Below are positions 52,375 to 62,100 of a stretch of DNA of 64,000 nt, piece by piece (the first letter of the stretch is position 1; every line of letters begins with the position of its first letter). Origin of the DNA: Stenotrophomonas raiganjensis (SeqCode) (GTDB lineage: Bacteria; Pseudomonadota; Gammaproteobacteria; Xanthomonadales; Xanthomonadaceae); contig NZ_JAUTXR010000169.1 of NCBI RefSeq assembly GCF_030658505.1, positions 1 to 64,000 on the forward strand, given 5' to 3'. The notes beneath the pieces are model-generated. The model saw nothing but the letters and a program-made list of their open reading frames with translations. It had not been told where the DNA came from and made no database searches. The position numbers and the translations under genes are program-made.

Positions 52375-52926
52375 ATGAAGAAGCTCAGCGCAGCGGTGGT
52401 CCTGCTGGTCCTGGCCCTGGCCGCGTGGTGGTTCGGCGGGCCCTACTTGACCGTGCACGGCCTGTCCAGGGCCATCGAACAACGCGACACCGCGAGCCTG
52501 GAGCGCTACGTGGATTTCCCTCGCGTGCGCAGCAGCCTGCGCGCGCAGCTCAATGACTACCTGGTGCGCCAGGCGGGCCCTGGCGTGGCAGCCAGTCCGT
52601 TCGGTGCCCTGCTGTACGGGCTGGGCGACCAGCTGGGCGGTGCGGCGGTGGAGACGATGGTGACCCCGACCGGAATCGGCGCGATGCTGCAGGGCCATGT
52701 GCTGTGGAAGCGCGGCCGCAATGAACTGCAGGGCGGCGATGCGTTCGGCCCGACCGAACCCGCGCGGCCCCTGAAGAACGCCGAGCACCATTTCGAAGCA
52801 TTGAACCGCTTCGTGATCGATGTCGATCGCGGCCCCGGCCAGCCCCCCTTGAAGGTGGTGCTGGAGCCGCAGGGCCTGCGCTGGAAGGTGGTGGACCTGC
52901 AGCTGGGGATGTCGGCCACCCCGTAA
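52375..52926 (+). CDS. DUF2939 protein
   Basis: The 183-residue protein starts at MKKLSAAVVLLVLALAAWWFGG, a signal-anchor or signal peptide. The mature part matches DUF2939 (HGLSRAIEQRDTASLERYVDFPRVRSSLRAQLNDYL). Probably periplasmic; function unknown. It is 41 bp after the reductase and the last gene of the plus-strand run. Confidence 0.85.
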   Translation: MKKLSAAVVLLVLALAAWWFGGPYLTVHGLSRAIEQRDTASLERYVDFPRVRSSLRAQLNDYLVRQAGPGVAASPFGALLYGLGDQLGGAAVETMVTPTGIGAMLQGHVLWKRGRNELQGGDAFGPTEPARPLKNAEHHFEALNRFVIDVDRGPGQPPLKVVLEPQGLRWKVVDLQLGMSATP

Positions 52927-52936
52927 CCGGCGTTTG

Positions 52937-53065
52937 GTAGATGCCCACCTTGGTGGGCATTGACGCACCACCGTGCCAACCAGGGTTGGTACCTACCGGG
53001 GCGATGACGTGCCAACCAACGGTTGGCACCCACCCATCATGGCGTCAACCTTCGTTGGCGACGCC
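52937..53065. repeat. REP cluster of four palindromes
   Basis: GTAG plus ATGCCCACCTTGGTGGGCAT (52937-52960), GTGCCAACCAGGGTTGGTAC with CTAC (52973-52996), GTGCCAACCAACGGTTGGCAC (53009-53029), and GGCGTCAAC...GTTGGCGACGCC (53041-53065). The last one contains the stop codon and final codons of the convergent 5'-nucleotidase gene. Confidence 0.8.
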
Positions 53066-53989
53066 GTGTGGTACGTGGCCGGCGGCCACATGCTCGCGGG
53101 CGCTGTCGATGTTGTGCTGCGAATCATCGAAGAAGATGTCGGCACCGAACGCCTGCAGGAACGGCCCCTTGTGGCGGCCGCCGAGGAACAGCGCCTCGTC
53201 CAGGCGCACGCCCCACTCGCGCAGGGTGCGGATTACCCGCTCATGCGCCGGTGCCGAGCGTGCGGTAACCAGCGCGGTACGGATCGGCGCACTGTCGCCG
53301 GCCGGGAACACTTCCTGCAGCGTGTGCAACGCCGACAGGAAGCCACGGAACGGCCCGCCACTGAGCGGCTCGCGGGCACGCTCACGTTCGTGGCGGCCAA
53401 ATGCCTCCACGCCCTGCTCGCGCGAGATGCGCTCGCTTTCGTCACCAAAGATGACCGCATCACCGTCAAAAGCAATGCGCAGCTGGCCGGCCGGGCGACC
53501 GGTATCGATCTGGTCGGCCGCTGCCGCAGCGGTCTCGCCCGGTGGCTTGGGCAGGATGGTTGCCGCCGCAATGCCGTGGCGCAGCGCGCTGCGCACGGAT
53601 TCCGGGTTGGCCGACAGGAACAGGTCGGTACCGAACGGCTTCACATACGGCCAGGTCGGCTCGCCAGCAGTGAATGTCGCACGGATGATGCCCAGGCCGT
53701 AATGCTGGATCGAGTTGAAGATGCGCAGGCCGGTATCGGCCGAGTTGCGCGACAGCAGGATCACCTCGACCCGCGGGTTCTCCGGGCTGGCGCCCTGGTT
53801 CAGCGCCAGCAGCTTTCGCACCACCGGGAAGGCCACGCCGGGGCCGAGGATGTCGTCCTCATGCTGGCGCTGGAATTCGGCATAGGCCGCCACGCCATCG
53901 CTCTCGAACAGCGCGTGGCTTTCCTCGAGGTCGAACAATGCGCGCGAGGTCACCGCGACGGTCAGCAAACGGGGGGAGTTGTCGCCCAT
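53045..53989 (-). CDS. 5'-nucleotidase (PF06189 type)
   Basis: The 314-residue protein belongs to the bacterial cytosolic 5'-nucleotidase family related to eukaryotic cN-I. Motifs include VAVTSRALFDLEESHALF (nucleophile Asp in FDLEES), RNSADTGLRIFNSIQHY, PFGTDLFLSANPESVR, FDGDAVIFGDESE and FFDDSQHNI. It hydrolyses nucleoside monophosphates. The last residues and stop are encoded within a REP-like palindrome. It ends a minus-strand pair with nadK, 48 bp downstream of it. Confidence 0.88.
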   Translation of the reverse strand: MGDNSPRLLTVAVTSRALFDLEESHALFESDGVAAYAEFQRQHEDDILGPGVAFPVVRKLLALNQGASPENPRVEVILLSRNSADTGLRIFNSIQHYGLGIIRATFTAGEPTWPYVKPFGTDLFLSANPESVRSALRHGIAAATILPKPPGETAAAAADQIDTGRPAGQLRIAFDGDAVIFGDESERISREQGVEAFGRHERERAREPLSGGPFRGFLSALHTLQEVFPAGDSAPIRTALVTARSAPAHERVIRTLREWGVRLDEALFLGGRHKGPFLQAFGADIFFDDSQHNIDSAREHVAAGHVPHGVANEG

Positions 53990-54037
53990 CGGTGGGGGTC
54001 CTTCAAGCGGTCGGCAGGGGCCGGCCGCCTATTGTCG

Positions 54038-54811
54038 TCAAAAAACGAACTGTTCGCTCAGGATCCGGTCTTCCAGGTTGTGCTCCGGGTCGAACAGCAG
54101 GGTCACGCGGCGGTCCTTTGACTCGCGGATGGTCACCTCGACCACGTCGCGGGTCTCGTGCGAATCGGCGGTGACGCTGACCGGGCGCTTGTACGGATCA
54201 AGCACGCGGAAGCGTACTTCGGTATCTGCCTTGAGGATCGCCCCGCGCCAGCGTCGCGGCCGGTACGGGGCCAACGGCGTCAGCGCGATGGTGTGCGAGC
54301 CCAGCGGCAGCACCGGACCGTGCGCGGAATAGTTGTAGGCGGTGCTGCCGGCCGGGGTGGCCACCAGCACGCCGTCACCGATCAGTTCGGCCACGCGTTC
54401 CTGGCCGTTGAGGTCGATGCCGATATGCGCGGCCTGCCGGGTCTGGCGCAGCAGCGACACGTCGTTGTAGGCCAGCGAACCGGTACTGGTGCCCGACTCG
54501 GTCAGCGCCACCATTTCCAGCGGGCGCAGGTTGGCCGGTTCGGCACGGGCGATGCGGGCCTGCACGTCGTCGTCGCCGCGGTACTGGTTCATCAGGAAGC
54601 CGACGGTGCCCAGTTTCATGCCGAATACCGGCTTGCCCAGGTGCCCGTGCCGATGCAGGGTCTGCAGCATGAAGCCGTCGCCGCCCAGCGGGCACAGCAC
54701 GTCGGCCTGCTCGGGTGTGTGGTCGCCATAGCGCGAGACCATCGCGGCGCGGGCCATCCGTGCAGGTTCGGTGGCGCTGGCCAGGAAAGCGATGCGGGGG
54801 GTGTCGCTCAT
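54038..54811 (-). CDS. nadK: NAD kinase
   Basis: The 257-residue enzyme phosphorylates NAD to NADP. The GGDG motif (residues 43-46) with [15 protein letters not shown] and the conserved [21 protein letters not shown] are intact. The start is at [12 protein letters not shown]. It may be co-transcribed with the 5'-nucleotidase. It lies close to kynurenine/quinolinate genes, all in NAD metabolism, but on the other strand. Confidence 0.95.
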   Translation of the reverse strand: MSDTPRIAFLASATEPARMARAAMVSRYGDHTPEQADVLCPLGGDGFMLQTLHRHGHLGKPVFGMKLGTVGFLMNQYRGDDDVQARIARAEPANLRPLEMVALTESGTSTGSLAYNDVSLLRQTRQAAHIGIDLNGQERVAELIGDGVLVATPAGSTAYNYSAHGPVLPLGSHTIALTPLAPYRPRRWRGAILKADTEVRFRVLDPYKRPVSVTADSHETRDVVEVTIRESKDRRVTLLFDPEHNLEDRILSEQFVF

Positions 54812-55133
54812 CAGGCAATGGTCCGGGGGATTTCGGCAAAGCATACCCGGACGCTCCATGGGTGCAACCACGGGGCCGCAATCGGACCCGGCAGGTTCAT
54901 GTGCTCCGTAGCTGCGCAGATCTTATTCCGATCTACGTTCCGAGCCGCAGATGGAATGTGATCGCAACCGCATTCCAGCGATCAGGGCATACATCTCTAC
55001 ATCGTCCGATAGGCGTCGTCGCCACGCGTTCTGATGATCGGGGACCCGATGCGCGCACCAGACAGGAACCCGCACGAGCGGAACCCTCGATGGAATCGCA
55101 CGCAAAGGGGCAACTCCCAATGAGAGAGACACG
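54812..55133. other. Promoter region between nadK and secreted paralog 1
   Basis: The 322-bp gap is less G+C-rich than nearby genes and has no long coding frame. Near its right end it carries the 12-bp element shared with paralog 2 (55004-55015) and a five-codon open frame (ATG at 55120, stop overlapping the start at 55134). It holds the divergent promoters. Confidence 0.6.
55004..55015 (+). promoter_or_regulatory. Shared upstream element, copy 1
   Basis: GTCCGATAGGCG occurs 119 bp upstream of paralog 1's start codon. The same 12 bases occur at nearly the same distance from paralog 2. Elements around it (TGATGATC versus TGATCATGA) are also similar. It may be an operator or promoter part copied with the genes. 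Confidence 0.5.
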
Positions 55134-56987
55134 ATGAAGAATCTCACCGTCACCCTGGCCATGCTGTTGCCCGCCAGTACCTGCCTCGCCCAGGACTTTG
55201 GCGTGCCACTCAACCCCGGCACGGTGCCTGGCCCAGGCACCGTTTCGGGACAGGGGCTTCTGACCCCGAGCAGCAACGGCTATAACGAATGGCTTCCGGA
55301 TCGATACAGGGATCTCATCTTCACTCTGCGCAACAATGACTGGCAGGATCAGGTGCGACTGCCAATCAACAGGCAGCACCATGGCTACAAGACCATTGTC
55401 CTCCAGAATCGGGCCAGCTCCCCGAATCATCTGCACGTGCGCGGGAACTTCGCTCACCTTCCGGAGGGTGTGGACGGAATGATGCTGCCGGCCGGCACCA
55501 CCCTTTCCGTCGACAACCGCAGTAATCGCTGGAACCTGTTGACGGAAAACATCCGCACACTGAATGGTCCCAATGAAGCACGCTGGCGAATTCCGTCCAA
55601 CGGCCGCAAGCTGGCGACAACGCTGAACCTGCGAGACGGCCAGCACGTCAGCCTGGTAGGCCTGCCGGATGGGGCGCACCCCTACGACACGGTCACCGTC
55701 CGGCAGGCTGCGTCATGGCCCAGTACAGCGGTCTCGGCGGACACGCTGTTCCCGCGCTCGAACCTCCGGATCGAGTCCGGAGATGTACATCACTACGTAT
55801 TCGATCCCTTTTTCCGCCGGTGGAAGCTGGACCACGCAACCTATCGTCCGGTGCTCCCGAACGAAGCATCGCAGAAGACGAATACGGCACGCACCCGGGT
55901 CACGGCCACCAACGAGAACTTCCGTGGCTACTACCTGGATTTCCCGCGCAGCCCGTCTGACCGTGATCGCCGCATGTTCAAGGTCGCTGATTCGAAAGTG
56001 ATCGATCCGGGCTGGGGACTGAAGATCAAGGATGACAACATCTTTGACCGCGAGGCCCACGTCTGGACCAACCCTGGCGAAGAGTTCGAGTTCATGTACG
56101 TCGACGACGGCGGCCCCGGTTCTGGCCATTGGCACGCACTTCGATATCCGGTGCAGCGCGTCGACATTGACACCTACCGCGGCGGCAAGGTCGACAACGC
56201 CGCCGCACTGCTCACCTGGGTGACCACGGGCGGCGGCACGGTCACACTGCCCGACGCGTTCCAGCGCCTGACGCGACTGGTTGTGGAGAATGTCACCGGC
56301 ACCCAACCGCACCCGACCCCGAGGACGACCACCGTCATCGGGCCCGGCCTGTCGGACAAGGTACTGCCGGGCGAGCAGGTCTCCTATCGCCTCAGGGACT
56401 ACAAGTGGATTCGTGAAACGACCACTGTTGACGTGGTGTTTGCCGTTTCCGGCCAGCTCGGCGAGATCGGTTCGAAGGCCATGGCCTTGGAATTGATGCG
56501 CGAAAGCCTGGCGAAGACCAACCAGGCACTCGACAACTCGGGCGCGACGTTCCGCTTCCGTGAAGCGGCGGTGCGTGATATCACCGTGCCGTACTACCTG
56601 CCGACCTATGCCATTCCCGAGTGGATTGCCAATCATGCACCGCAAGTGATCAGCGACAGCGGCGCGGATGGCGTGTACTTCGGTGGTGTCGCTGCCGGCT
56701 GCAACGGCTTCCACCACTCCAAGCCGCGCAAGCAGTTTGCGATGGCAATGAACCTGCTCTGCCCCACCGACATGCTTCGTGAGGAAATGGGCAAGGCATT
56801 GGGCATGAAGGTCAATGGCATGCAGGGCGTGCCGGTCATCGGCTCCGGCAACAAGCTGCCGCTGTATGCCACGCCGGTGCGCTTCGTGGACGATGGCAAC
56901 CGCGCCATCAATCCTGGGCAACGTGACGAAGTGCAGCATATGAACGCTGTTGCAGCCGACGTCGCGCGCTACGGCTACCCGCGTTGA
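55134..56987 (+). CDS. Secreted metzincin-like protein with degenerate zinc site (paralog 1)
   Basis: The 617-residue protein has a signal peptide (MKNLTVTLAMLLPASTCLAQ). A beta-rich N-terminal half (residues 40-430) repeats phrases such as VHHYVFDPFFRRWKLD. The last ~190 residues follow the layout of reprolysin-type metalloproteases, where the entry strand TVDVVFAVSGQLGE and helix LMRESLAKTNQALDNSGATFRFR are typical. However, the place of the zinc motif HExxHxxGxxH reads EEMGKALGMKV (residues 550-560): Glu551 remains, but all three His are replaced. It is probably a non-catalytic relative; another role, such as binding or inhibition, is unknown. It is followed by a similar gene. Confidence 0.7.
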   Translation: MKNLTVTLAMLLPASTCLAQDFGVPLNPGTVPGPGTVSGQGLLTPSSNGYNEWLPDRYRDLIFTLRNNDWQDQVRLPINRQHHGYKTIVLQNRASSPNHLHVRGNFAHLPEGVDGMMLPAGTTLSVDNRSNRWNLLTENIRTLNGPNEARWRIPSNGRKLATTLNLRDGQHVSLVGLPDGAHPYDTVTVRQAASWPSTAVSADTLFPRSNLRIESGDVHHYVFDPFFRRWKLDHATYRPVLPNEASQKTNTARTRVTATNENFRGYYLDFPRSPSDRDRRMFKVADSKVIDPGWGLKIKDDNIFDREAHVWTNPGEEFEFMYVDDGGPGSGHWHALRYPVQRVDIDTYRGGKVDNAAALLTWVTTGGGTVTLPDAFQRLTRLVVENVTGTQPHPTPRTTTVIGPGLSDKVLPGEQVSYRLRDYKWIRETTTVDVVFAVSGQLGEIGSKAMALELMRESLAKTNQALDNSGATFRFREAAVRDITVPYYLPTYAIPEWIANHAPQVISDSGADGVYFGGVAAGCNGFHHSKPRKQFAMAMNLLCPTDMLREEMGKALGMKVNGMQGVPVIGSGNKLPLYATPVRFVDDGNRAINPGQRDEVQHMNAVAADVARYGYPR

Positions 56988-57005
56988 TACATGGCTGATC
57001 CGGTG

Positions 57006-57031
57006 GTGCCCAGCGATGTAACGCTGGGCAC
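57006..57031. terminator. Hairpin 3' of paralog 1
   Basis: GTGCCCAGCG (57006-57015) pairs perfectly with CGCTGGGCAC (57022-57031) around a 6-base loop, 18 bases past the stop. It may end transcription of paralog 1 or be a REP relative. No U-tract follows. Confidence 0.45.
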
Positions 57032-57071
57032 TATCTGAGGTCAGCGTGACCCCGCCCTTCTTCTCGGCGCT

Positions 57072-57083
57072 GTCCGATAGGCG
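57072..57083 (+). promoter_or_regulatory. Shared upstream element, copy 2
   Basis: GTCCGATAGGCG, identical to the copy at 55004-55015, 121 bp upstream of the chosen start of paralog 2. Its presence suggests that the promoter region was duplicated together with the gene, so both copies are likely expressed under the same signal. Confidence 0.5.
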
Positions 57084-57203
57084 CTTCACGCTGGCTTCAT
57101 GATCATGAGCTCGCTCGATCAGACTATTTTGATTGGCGATGCAATCCAGCCATACGAGCTGATGAAGTCACCTCTGGTCGGGCCCTTCCAAATGAGAGAG
57201 CCC

Positions 57204-59006
57204 ATGAGAATCCACCATCTCGCAATCGGCCTGGCAGCGTTGCTACCCGCAGGCGCCAGCTTCGCGCAATCCGGTAGCGCCCACCTGACACCCAGCAGGA
57301 TCAACTACCAGGAGCAACTGCCTGGTACCTACTCCCACGTTAATTTCACAGTAAGCGCCAAGGACTGGATGGAGCGGGCACGACTGCCTTCGCATCAGTC
57401 CCAGCCAGGAGAAATGTCGTTCCTGATCTCCAATGCCGCCGGCAAGGAACAGAACTTCGAGCTCATCGGAAAGTTCTCGCATCTGCCAGCAGGGGCCAAC
57501 CGGATGATCATCCCCGCCTCGAAATGGGTGGACCTGGATAAGCGCGAACAGGGATGGGAAGTCATCGGCGATGTACGGGAGCTGATTCCCCACAATACCG
57601 AGCGCTGGTGGGTGCCCGCCATGGGCCGCAAATTCATCACCAAAGTCTCGCTGTACGACGGCCAGTGGGCCGGAGAGATTGGCTTGCCCAGCCAACCCAA
57701 TCTTCCCTATGACACGATTACCGTCACCAATCATGCGACGTGGCCTACCCGGATCATGGGCAACAACACGCTGTTCCCCAATGCGCAGATGAAGCTAGGG
57801 ACCGGTGATGTGCATCACTTCGTGTTCGACCCGAACCATCGCAAATGGAAGCTTGACTACGCGAGCCCCGTTCCGGTCACCATCGCCAAGCATATGGACA
57901 AGCCCGACGCGCCCCGAACGGTAGTTGAGGTTACACCGGAAGATTCGCACAGGTCATTGCGTCTCCCCATCGTGGCCAGCGATCGGGATCGTCGCACTGT
58001 CTCGGTGCATCCGGCACACGACCGCGCCATAGCGCTGGGCGCACCGAACATCTTCGATCACGCCAATGTCTACTGGATGATCGAGCCTGGTCAGTCCATG
58101 GAACTGATCTATCTCGACGACGGCGGCGTGGGCAGCGGGCAATGGCATCCGCTGCGCTATCCCGTCCAGCACTTCGACGCTGACGCGCTGCCAAATGGTC
58201 GCCTCGACAAGGCCGAGGTGATGCTCACCTGGATCACAAGTAACGGCAGGAACGTGAGTTTGCCCCACATCTCAGGCCGGATGAGGGAGCACGCACGCAT
58301 AGAAGTGGTAAACACCGACCCCAATGCAAGCATCAAGGTCGTGGGCAACAGGGTTGATACTCTCAAGCGCCGCGAGCAGGCGTCCTTTCGCTTGACGAGG
58401 GTCAACGGCCGACTCGACTGGGTCCGCGAAACCGACACCATCGACGTCACTCTGGTGGGCCCTCCGGGTCCAGGCCGGCCGGACGAAGACATCCTAGTAT
58501 TGATGCGCGAGAACCTCAGAAAGACCAACGAGGCCTTGCAGAAATCCGGCGCAACCTTCCGCCTGCGTGAAGCAGTCGCAATGAACTACAGGGTACCTGC
58601 CGGAATGCCCACCCACGCCATTCCGGAATGGCTGGCCCAACAGCCGGACTACAACTACGTGGTCAGCCTTTTCCAGTCGGACGGCCTGTACTACGGCGGC
58701 TTTGCCGAGGGCTGCGGCGGTTCCCATCATTCCGCCGGCAGCAAGCGCTTCGTGGTTGCAATCAATGTACTGTGCTCGACCAACGTCCTGCGCGAAGAAG
58801 TCGGCAGGGCCCTGGGCATGAACATCAACGGCAAGCAGCCGGTACCGGTTATCGGCTCGGGCAACGCATTGCCTATGTATCCGACCAGCATCCGCATCCT
58901 GGAAGATGGTAGCCGCGCCATCAACCACGGGCAGCGCGACGAGGTGCTGTACATGAATGGTGTCGCCGCAGACGTTGCCCGATACAGCGACAGCCTCGGG
59001 CCATAA
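57204..59006 (+). CDS. Secreted metzincin-like protein with degenerate zinc site (paralog 2)
   Basis: The protein has about 600 residues from the ATG of MRIHHLAIGLAALLPAG, which gives a clean signal peptide. An in-frame ATG four codons earlier is also possible. It aligns along its whole length with paralog 1, for example GDVHHFVFDPNHRKWKLDY and ILVLMRENLRKTNEALQKSGATFRLREA. The zinc-site region reads EEVGRALGMNI, again lacking all three His. An AATGAGAGAG leader identical to that of paralog 1 precedes it. An intrinsic terminator follows at 59088-59119. Confidence 0.7.
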   Translation: MRIHHLAIGLAALLPAGASFAQSGSAHLTPSRINYQEQLPGTYSHVNFTVSAKDWMERARLPSHQSQPGEMSFLISNAAGKEQNFELIGKFSHLPAGANRMIIPASKWVDLDKREQGWEVIGDVRELIPHNTERWWVPAMGRKFITKVSLYDGQWAGEIGLPSQPNLPYDTITVTNHATWPTRIMGNNTLFPNAQMKLGTGDVHHFVFDPNHRKWKLDYASPVPVTIAKHMDKPDAPRTVVEVTPEDSHRSLRLPIVASDRDRRTVSVHPAHDRAIALGAPNIFDHANVYWMIEPGQSMELIYLDDGGVGSGQWHPLRYPVQHFDADALPNGRLDKAEVMLTWITSNGRNVSLPHISGRMREHARIEVVNTDPNASIKVVGNRVDTLKRREQASFRLTRVNGRLDWVRETDTIDVTLVGPPGPGRPDEDILVLMRENLRKTNEALQKSGATFRLREAVAMNYRVPAGMPTHAIPEWLAQQPDYNYVVSLFQSDGLYYGGFAEGCGGSHHSAGSKRFVVAINVLCSTNVLREEVGRALGMNINGKQPVPVIGSGNALPMYPTSIRILEDGSRAINHGQRDEVLYMNGVAADVARYSDSLGP

Positions 59007-59087
59007 CTCCAATACTCGGTTTTGATCCGAGCGGTAGTACCGGCCGCTGGCTGGCACCACCAGACTCAGGCATGCGCCGCAAAGCAG

Positions 59088-59119
59088 AACGGCCCCGCTT
59101 TCGCGGGGCCGTTTTGTTT
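59088..59119 (+). terminator. Intrinsic terminator after paralog 2
   Basis: AACGGCCCCGC (59088-59098) pairs with GCGGGGCCGTT (59103-59113) around TTTC, followed by TTGTTT. Stem, loop and T-rich tail all fit an intrinsic terminator on the plus strand. Confidence 0.85.
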
Positions 59120-59125
59120 CATGCT

Positions 59126-59148
59126 CGCCAGGCATGGCCCGGCACTAC
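59126..59148. repeat. REP palindrome
   Basis: CGCCAGGCATGGCCCGGCA with a following CTAC, so GTAG heads it on the minus strand. It lies just 3' of the glutamate dehydrogenase stop codon and between the convergent genes. Confidence 0.65.
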
Positions 59149-59153
59149 ATCAC

Positions 59154-62100
59154 TTACGCACCGTGCGCAGCGAGCTGGCCCAGGCGCTGGACCGCGACCG
59201 AGACGGTCGGGTAGTCCAGGGTCTTCTGCTCGGCCAGTTCTGCCAGCATTGCCAGGGTGAAGCGCAGGCTGTTGTCGTCGCGGCCCATCCAGGCAGCGAC
59301 CTTGGCCTCGGCACTGTTGCCCTTGGTGCCCAGCACCTGCCCGGCCAGGTTGCGGTGGTTGGCAGCCAGTTCGTCACGCAGCACGCCACGTGCTACGGCA
59401 TGCCAACGACCGTTGACCTCCAGCGCGTCGACCTGCTCGAACAGCCACGGCAGCTGCAGGGCGTCGCCCAGGCGGAAGTGGACCTTGGACACGTCCACCG
59501 GCTTCAGCTTGCGGGTGCGGGCCAGTTCGATGATGTCGAACGCCGGCTCCAGGAAGTGCAGTTCGGCCAGCTGCTGTGCCAGCGCGGACGGCAGGCCCTT
59601 TTCCTTCCACTCGGCCACCAGGGCTTCGTAGGTCGGACGCTGCGAATCCGGCAGCACGCCCGAAGCAACGCGGATGTCGTTGAACGGTCCCTGGTAGCGG
59701 TTGACCGCTTCGGTGATGCCCGGCATCGCGCCCGGGCGCGACAGCAGCCAGCGCACGAACGAGCGCTGCAGCTTCCAGATCACTTCCAGTGCGTCGATCT
59801 GCACCGACTCCGGCACCTTGCCGTCGAGGGCATCGATCTGCGCCCACAGCGCGCGCGCGTCCAGCGTTTCGCGGCTGATGGTGTAGGCCTTGGCGACCTC
59901 GGCGATGGAGCGGCCGGTGTCCTCCTGCATGCGCATCAGGAAGGTGGCGCCCATGCGGTTGATGGTCTGGTTGGTCACGGCCGTGGCGATGATTTCGCGC
60001 TTCAGGCGGTGACGCTCCATCGCGTCGGCGTACTTCTTCTGCAGCGGGGTCGGGAAGTAACGCTGCAGTTCCTTGGACAGGTACGGATCTTCCGGGATGT
60101 CCGAATCCAGCAGCTGGGCAAACGCCACCAGCTTGGAGTAGGACAGCAGCACCGACAGTTCCGGACGGGTCAGGCCCTGGCCGCGTGCCTTGCGCTGTGA
60201 CAGCTCGGCATCGGACGGCAGGAACTCGATCTGGCGATCGAGCAGGCCCTGCTGTTCCAGGGTGCGGATGAAGTGCTGCTTGGAACCCAGGCGCTTGACC
60301 GCCATCCGCTCCATCAGGCTCAGGGCCTGGTTCTGGCGGTAGTTGTCGTTGAGCACCAGCTCGGCGACTTCATCGGTCATCGAGGCCAGCAGCTTGTTGC
60401 GCTGCTCGACGGTCAGCTTCTTGGCCCGCACCACATCGTTGAGCAGGATCTTGATGTTGACTTCATGATCGGAGGTGTCGACACCGGCCGAGTTGTCGAT
60501 GAAGTCGGTGTTGAGCAGCACGCCGGCCTGGGCGGCTTCGATGCGGCCCAGCTGGGTCATGCCCAGGTTGCCACCCTCGCCCACCACCTTGCAGCGCAGC
60601 TCGCCACCGTTCACGCGCAGGGCGTTGTTGGCGCGGTCGCCGACATCGCTGTGCTGCTCGCTGGCAGCCTTCACGTAGGTACCGATGCCGCCGTTCCACA
60701 GCAGGTCGACCGGCGCCTTCAGGATCGCGCTCATCAGATCGTTCGGCGACAGCGCCTTGACGCTGTCGTCGAGGCCCAGCACTTCACGCACCTGCGGGGT
60801 GATCTCGATCGACTTCAGGCTGCGCGGGTACACGCCGCCGCCCTTGCTGATCAGCTTGGCATCGTAGTCCGCCCAGCTCGAACGCGGCACGGTGAACAGG
60901 CGCTCACGCTCGACGAACGTGGTGGCCGCATCCGGGTTCGGGTCCAGGAAGATGTGGCGGTGGTCGAAGGCAGCGACCAGGCGGATGTGGCGCGACAGCA
61001 GCATGCCGTTGCCGAACACGTCGCCGGACATGTCGCCGACGCCGACCGCAGTGAAGTCCTGGGTCTGGCTGTCACGGCCCAGCGCACGGAAGTGGCGCTT
61101 GACCGATTCCCACGCACCGCGCGCGGTGATGCCCATGCCCTTGTGGTCGTAACCGACCGAACCACCGGAGGCGAACGCATCGCCCATCCAGAAGCCGTGC
61201 GCGATGGCCAGGCCGTTGGCGATGTCGGAGAAGGTCGCGGTGCCCTTGTCGGCGGCCACCACCAGGTACGGATCGTCCATGTCGTGGCGCACGACATCCA
61301 CCGGCGGCACGATCTTGTTGTTGACGATGTTGTCGGTGATGTCCAGCAGGCCCTGGATGAACAGCTTGTAGCAGGCCACGCCGTTGGCGAAGATCGCATC
61401 GCGGTCGCCGTTCACCGGCGGGGTCTTGGCGAAGAAGCCGCCCTTCGCGCCGACCGGCACGATGACAGTGTTCTTGACCATCTGCGCCTTGACCAGGCCC
61501 AGCACTTCAGTGCGGAAATCTTCGCGGCGATCCGACCAGCGCAGGCCGCCACGGGCAACCGCGCCGAAGCGCAGGTGGGTACCTTCCACGCGCGGGCCGT
61601 AGACGAAGATTTCGCGGTACGGACGCGGCTTCGGCAGGTCCGGCACCAGTGCAGAATCGAACTTGAAGCTGATGACATGGCCGTGCTGGCCGTTGGCATC
61701 GGTCTGGTAGTAGCTGGTACGCAGGGTCGCGTCGATGACGCCCATGAACGAGCGCAGGATGCGGTCCTCGTCCAGGCTGGACACGCGGTCCATCAGCTTC
61801 AGCAGCGCATCGCGCGCGGCCTGCATCTGCGCGTCGCGGTCACCCTTGCGGGCATCGACGACGGTCTTGAGCACCTTCAGGGTGGCCTCGTCGCCGGCGG
61901 CCAGCACATCGAAGTGGGCCTTCAGCTGGGCCTGGCCGGCCGCGATGTCGTCCTTGCTCTCGTGGCCGGTGGCCGGATCGAAGCGGGCTTCGAACAGTTC
62001 GACCAGCAGGCGGGCCAGCAGCGGGTAGCGCGCGAAGGTGCCTTCCACGTAGGCCTGCGAGAACGGCACGCCGGTCTGCAGCAGGTACTTGCAGTAACCA

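Noticed and set aside
55134..56987. An active reprolysin metalloprotease
   Set aside because: The overall layout fits, but no HExxH is found at the expected place nor anywhere else in the chain.
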